A stretch of 24,888 nt of DNA from JAPHTQ01 sp050287105 (GTDB lineage Bacteria; Pseudomonadota; Gammaproteobacteria; Thiohalomonadales; Thiohalomonadaceae). A model generated the notes under the pieces. The model saw only the letters and a program-made list of their open reading frames with translations. It did no database searches and had not been told where the DNA came from. The stretch spans positions 1 through 24,888 of the forward strand of contig JBNKBG010000032.1 of NCBI GenBank assembly GCA_050287105.1, read 5' to 3'. How positions within the stretch are numbered: the first letter of the stretch is position 1; each line of letters begins with the position of its first letter. Position numbers and translations under genes: made by a program. Below, one piece after another: positions 23,014 through 24,888 of this stretch.

Positions 23014-23029
23014 TGTGACGTATCTCACA
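23014..23029. promoter_or_regulatory. CRP-type palindrome next to the sigma-54 promoter
   Basis: TGTGACGTATCTCACA contains both perfect half-sites TGTGA and TCACA at the CRP/Vfr spacing of six. It begins two bases upstream of the -24 element, centred near -36.5 relative to the predicted cyd start, a place that would interfere with sigma-54 polymerase. An enhancer site for the adjacent activator is an alternative, though closer than usual. Confidence 0.55.
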
Positions 23030-23123
23030 GCAGAAACCGCGCAAGGGCGCTGCAAAGCCATGAAAGCCTTTGTTGTTAGGCATATTCCGCAATTTCGAAG
23101 GGTTGTTATGGCTCCTGATGTGT

Positions 23124-23153
23124 TTGCGGTATGTCAATAATGGCAGTTATAAT
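23124..23153 (+). promoter_or_regulatory. Candidate sigma-70 promoter of the sigma-54 activator gene
   Basis: TTGCGG (23124-23129) and a perfect TATAAT (23148-23153) are 18 nt apart. Transcription would start near 23160, downstream of the in-frame ATG at 23131, which supports the later start codon at 23182. The -10 lies inside an inverted repeat, GTCAAT (23133-23138) and ATTGAC (23160-23165), that could serve for autoregulation. Confidence 0.5.
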
Positions 23154-23181
23154 GCTGCAATTGACGTATCCGGGTGGGGAA

Positions 23182-24528
23182 ATGACACAGCTTGAAGTTA
23201 TGCCGCAGGGGCTGCCATTGAGCGAATTACAGGGGATGCTCGAGGTCTTCAATGACCCCGCGGCCCTGATTTCACCGGAATACGAGGTACTGGCGGGTAA
23301 CAGTCGCTATATGGCGGAGTTTGGTGCCGTGCTGTCTCCGGGCAGGAGTGCCTACTGCTACCAGATCTCCCATCACTACACCGTCCCCTGCGATCAGGCC
23401 GGGGAGGATTGCCCGCTGCGACTTGCCCGTGGCAACGGCCAGCCTGCTCGCCTGCTTCACCTCCACCACACCTCTCGCGGTGAAGAGCATGTGGATGTGG
23501 AGATCTATCCGTTGTTCAACAGCGATGGGGATATCCACTGTTACCTTGAACTGATGCGCTCCAGTCGCCTGGCCAGCCAGGATCCTGGTGCGGGTCCCTT
23601 GTTAGGACGTTCGGCGGCCTTTAATCGAGTCGTCGGGCTGGTCGAGCGAGTGGCACCCAGTGAAGCGACGGTGTTACTGCTCGGGGAGTCGGGTACCGGC
23701 AAGGAGTTGATCGCCTCAGCGATCCATGATGCCAGCCTACGTGCCGGTGGTCCGTTTGTGCCGGTAGAGTGTTCCGGCCTGACCGAGACCCTGTTTGAAA
23801 GTGAATTGTTCGGTCATGAGAAGGGGGCCTTTACCGGGGCGGTGAGTCGCAAGGTCGGACTGGTAGAAGTGGCCAGAGGTGGCACCCTGTTTCTGGATGA
23901 GATCGGTGATGTGCCACCATCACTCCAGGTGAAGTTGTTGCGTCTACTGGAAACCGGTACCTATCGACGAGTAGGTGGCATTGAGGTTCAGAAGGCCGAC
24001 TTCCGCCTGGTCTGCGCCACTCACCGCGACCTGAGACAGATGGTGGCGCAGGGTGATTTCCGTCAGGACCTCTATTATCGTCTCAATACCTTCCCTATCG
24101 AGTTGCCACCACTACGGCAACGCCTGGATGATCTGCCGTTGCTACTGGATAACCTGTTGCAACGTTTCGCGCCTGGAAGGGATATCAAGGTTTCACGTGA
24201 GGCGCTTAACTGTCTAAAGGCATACCTGTTCCCCGGCAATATTCGAGAGCTGCGGAATATCGTTGAACGAGCGCTGTTATTGGCCGACGGAAATTTGATT
24301 CTGCCAACGCACTTGCCTGCAGAGTGTGGTGATGATGCCGCAACTTTTGGTGCACCTACCCCTTTCCCTGATGAGTTGATGTCGCTTGAGCAGGCAGAGG
24401 CACGCTACCTGCGCTGGGCAGCGGCTCGTTTTCATGGTGAAAAGCGACAACTGGCAGAAAAGCTCGGTATCAGTGAACGTACCCTCTATCGCAAACTGAG
24501 TGATCTGGGTCTGACCTCTCCCCGTTAA
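23182..24528 (+). CDS. Sigma-54 enhancer-binding activator with PAS-like Cys/His sensor domain, divergent from cyd
   Basis: Transcription activator of the NtrC/NifA class, 448 residues from ATG 23182. Residues about 15-130 are a PAS-like sensor with a Cys/His cluster: C59, H64/H65, C70 and C77 (CYQISHHYTVPCDQAGEDCP). The AAA+ domain has Walker A GESGTGKE (168-175), the sigma-54 contact motif GAFTGA (215-220) and Walker B GGTLFLDEIGD (233-243). The C-terminus is a Fis-type helix-turn-helix (RQLAEKLGISERTLYRKLSD). There is no receiver domain, so it probably senses a ligand, metal or redox state directly. The start is uncertain: ATG 23131 is longer by 17 residues but lies before the predicted transcription start. 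Regulation of the facing sigma-54 cyd promoter is the obvious inference. Confidence 0.9.
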   Translation: MTQLEVMPQGLPLSELQGMLEVFNDPAALISPEYEVLAGNSRYMAEFGAVLSPGRSAYCYQISHHYTVPCDQAGEDCPLRLARGNGQPARLLHLHHTSRGEEHVDVEIYPLFNSDGDIHCYLELMRSSRLASQDPGAGPLLGRSAAFNRVVGLVERVAPSEATVLLLGESGTGKELIASAIHDASLRAGGPFVPVECSGLTETLFESELFGHEKGAFTGAVSRKVGLVEVARGGTLFLDEIGDVPPSLQVKLLRLLETGTYRRVGGIEVQKADFRLVCATHRDLRQMVAQGDFRQDLYYRLNTFPIELPPLRQRLDDLPLLLDNLLQRFAPGRDIKVSREALNCLKAYLFPGNIRELRNIVERALLLADGNLILPTHLPAECGDDAATFGAPTPFPDELMSLEQAEARYLRWAAARFHGEKRQLAEKLGISERTLYRKLSDLGLTSPR

Positions 24529-24665
24529 CTTTGCATTTCTTGATGTGTGTTAGTTATCGGCGACTTCTATACTTTCAACATAACTGATGCTTCAATCCAG
24601 ATCAGTGAGCCAGGCCTGCCCCGCAGGTAAAATGAATACCAACCTCACTCCCCCAGAGGTGAAAC

Positions 24666-24888
24666 ATGAATAATTTCATTAAAGTATTTTCACTAGGTCT
24701 GTTAGCACTTCTTGCCACTGCAACGCTCCAGGCAGAAGAACTTCCCACCCGTGGCCCAATCCCGTTTAATGTTTACGATAAAGATGGTAATGGCCTGATC
24801 AGCGAAGCGGAATTCAATGGCGTGCGAGCAGAGCGCATGAGCCAGCGCGCCGCTGACGGTATGCCGATGCGAAATGCCGGTAATGCAC
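24666..24888 (+). CDS. Secreted EF-hand domain protein, 3' end cut by window edge
   Basis: 74 codons are visible. The N-terminus MNNFIKVFSLGLLALLATAT followed by LQA-EE is a Sec signal peptide. A canonical EF-hand calcium loop, DKDGNGLISEAEF, lies at about residues 38-50, and further Met/Arg-rich sequence (RMSQRAADGMPMRNAGNA) follows. AGAGGTG is 6 nt before the ATG at 24666. Periplasmic calcium binding is likely; a specific function is not evident. A 137-nt gap to the upstream activator gene contains a small CCTGC/GCAGG hairpin and likely its own promoter. Confidence 0.8.
   Translation, partial: MNNFIKVFSLGLLALLATATLQAEELPTRGPIPFNVYDKDGNGLISEAEFNGVRAERMSQRAADGMPMRNAGNA

Noticed and set aside
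1..24888. CRISPR arrays, insertion sequences, tRNA or rRNA genes
   Set aside because: No regularly spaced repeats, transposase-like frames or RNA gene signatures were found.

Overview
The window reads as a chromosomal segment of a respiratory gammaproteobacterium. The fnr-ccoNOQP-ccoGHI block, the hisBHAF-hisIE-tatABC order, a long-Q-loop cytochrome bd with CydX and YbgE, and a signal-peptide EF-hand protein would suit a sulfur-oxidising or other facultatively microaerobic lineage. Species and even order cannot be fixed from the sequence alone. Coding density is high. No rRNA, tRNA, insertion sequence, integrase or CRISPR array was seen, so this is core genome with accessory touches, not an island.

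Layout. Positions 1-7903 (minus strand) hold the cbb3 oxidase genes ccoNOQP, an unnamed 37-residue membrane protein, and the maturation genes ccoG, fixH/ccoH and ccoI/fixI (3' end cut by the window edge). Positions 7904-8441 are a long non-coding leader with an FNR-type box, followed at 8442-9206 by the FNR regulator itself (minus strand). From 9385 to 14846 the plus strand carries hisB-hisH-hisA-hisF-hisI-hisE, a HIT-family hydrolase and tatA-tatB-tatC. A two-gene RND efflux system (14847-18991, minus) converges on tatC with back-to-back stop codons. A NifX/NifB-type cofactor-binding protein (19098-19469) and a complete cytochrome bd operon in the order cydP-cydA-cydB-cydX-ybgE (22898 down to 19522) follow on the minus strand. 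Divergent from it is a PAS-type sigma-54 enhancer-binding protein (23182-24528), and the window ends inside a secreted EF-hand protein.

How it fits together. Two high-affinity terminal oxidases lie about 12 kb apart, apparently under different control: cbb3 next to fnr with a near-consensus FNR box, and bd behind a textbook -24/-12 sigma-54 promoter facing a divergently transcribed sigma-54 activator. That activator's N-terminal sensor domain contains a compact Cys-His-Cys-Cys cluster, so the best candidate for an undescribed system here is a redox- or metal-sensing, sigma-54-controlled cytochrome bd regulon. Its promoter region also holds a perfect CRP-type palindrome abutting the -24 element and a 15-bp leader hairpin with a C9 loop tract. 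A second candidate for novelty is the 37-residue protein between ccoP and ccoG, flanked by strong RNA hairpins and a terminator.
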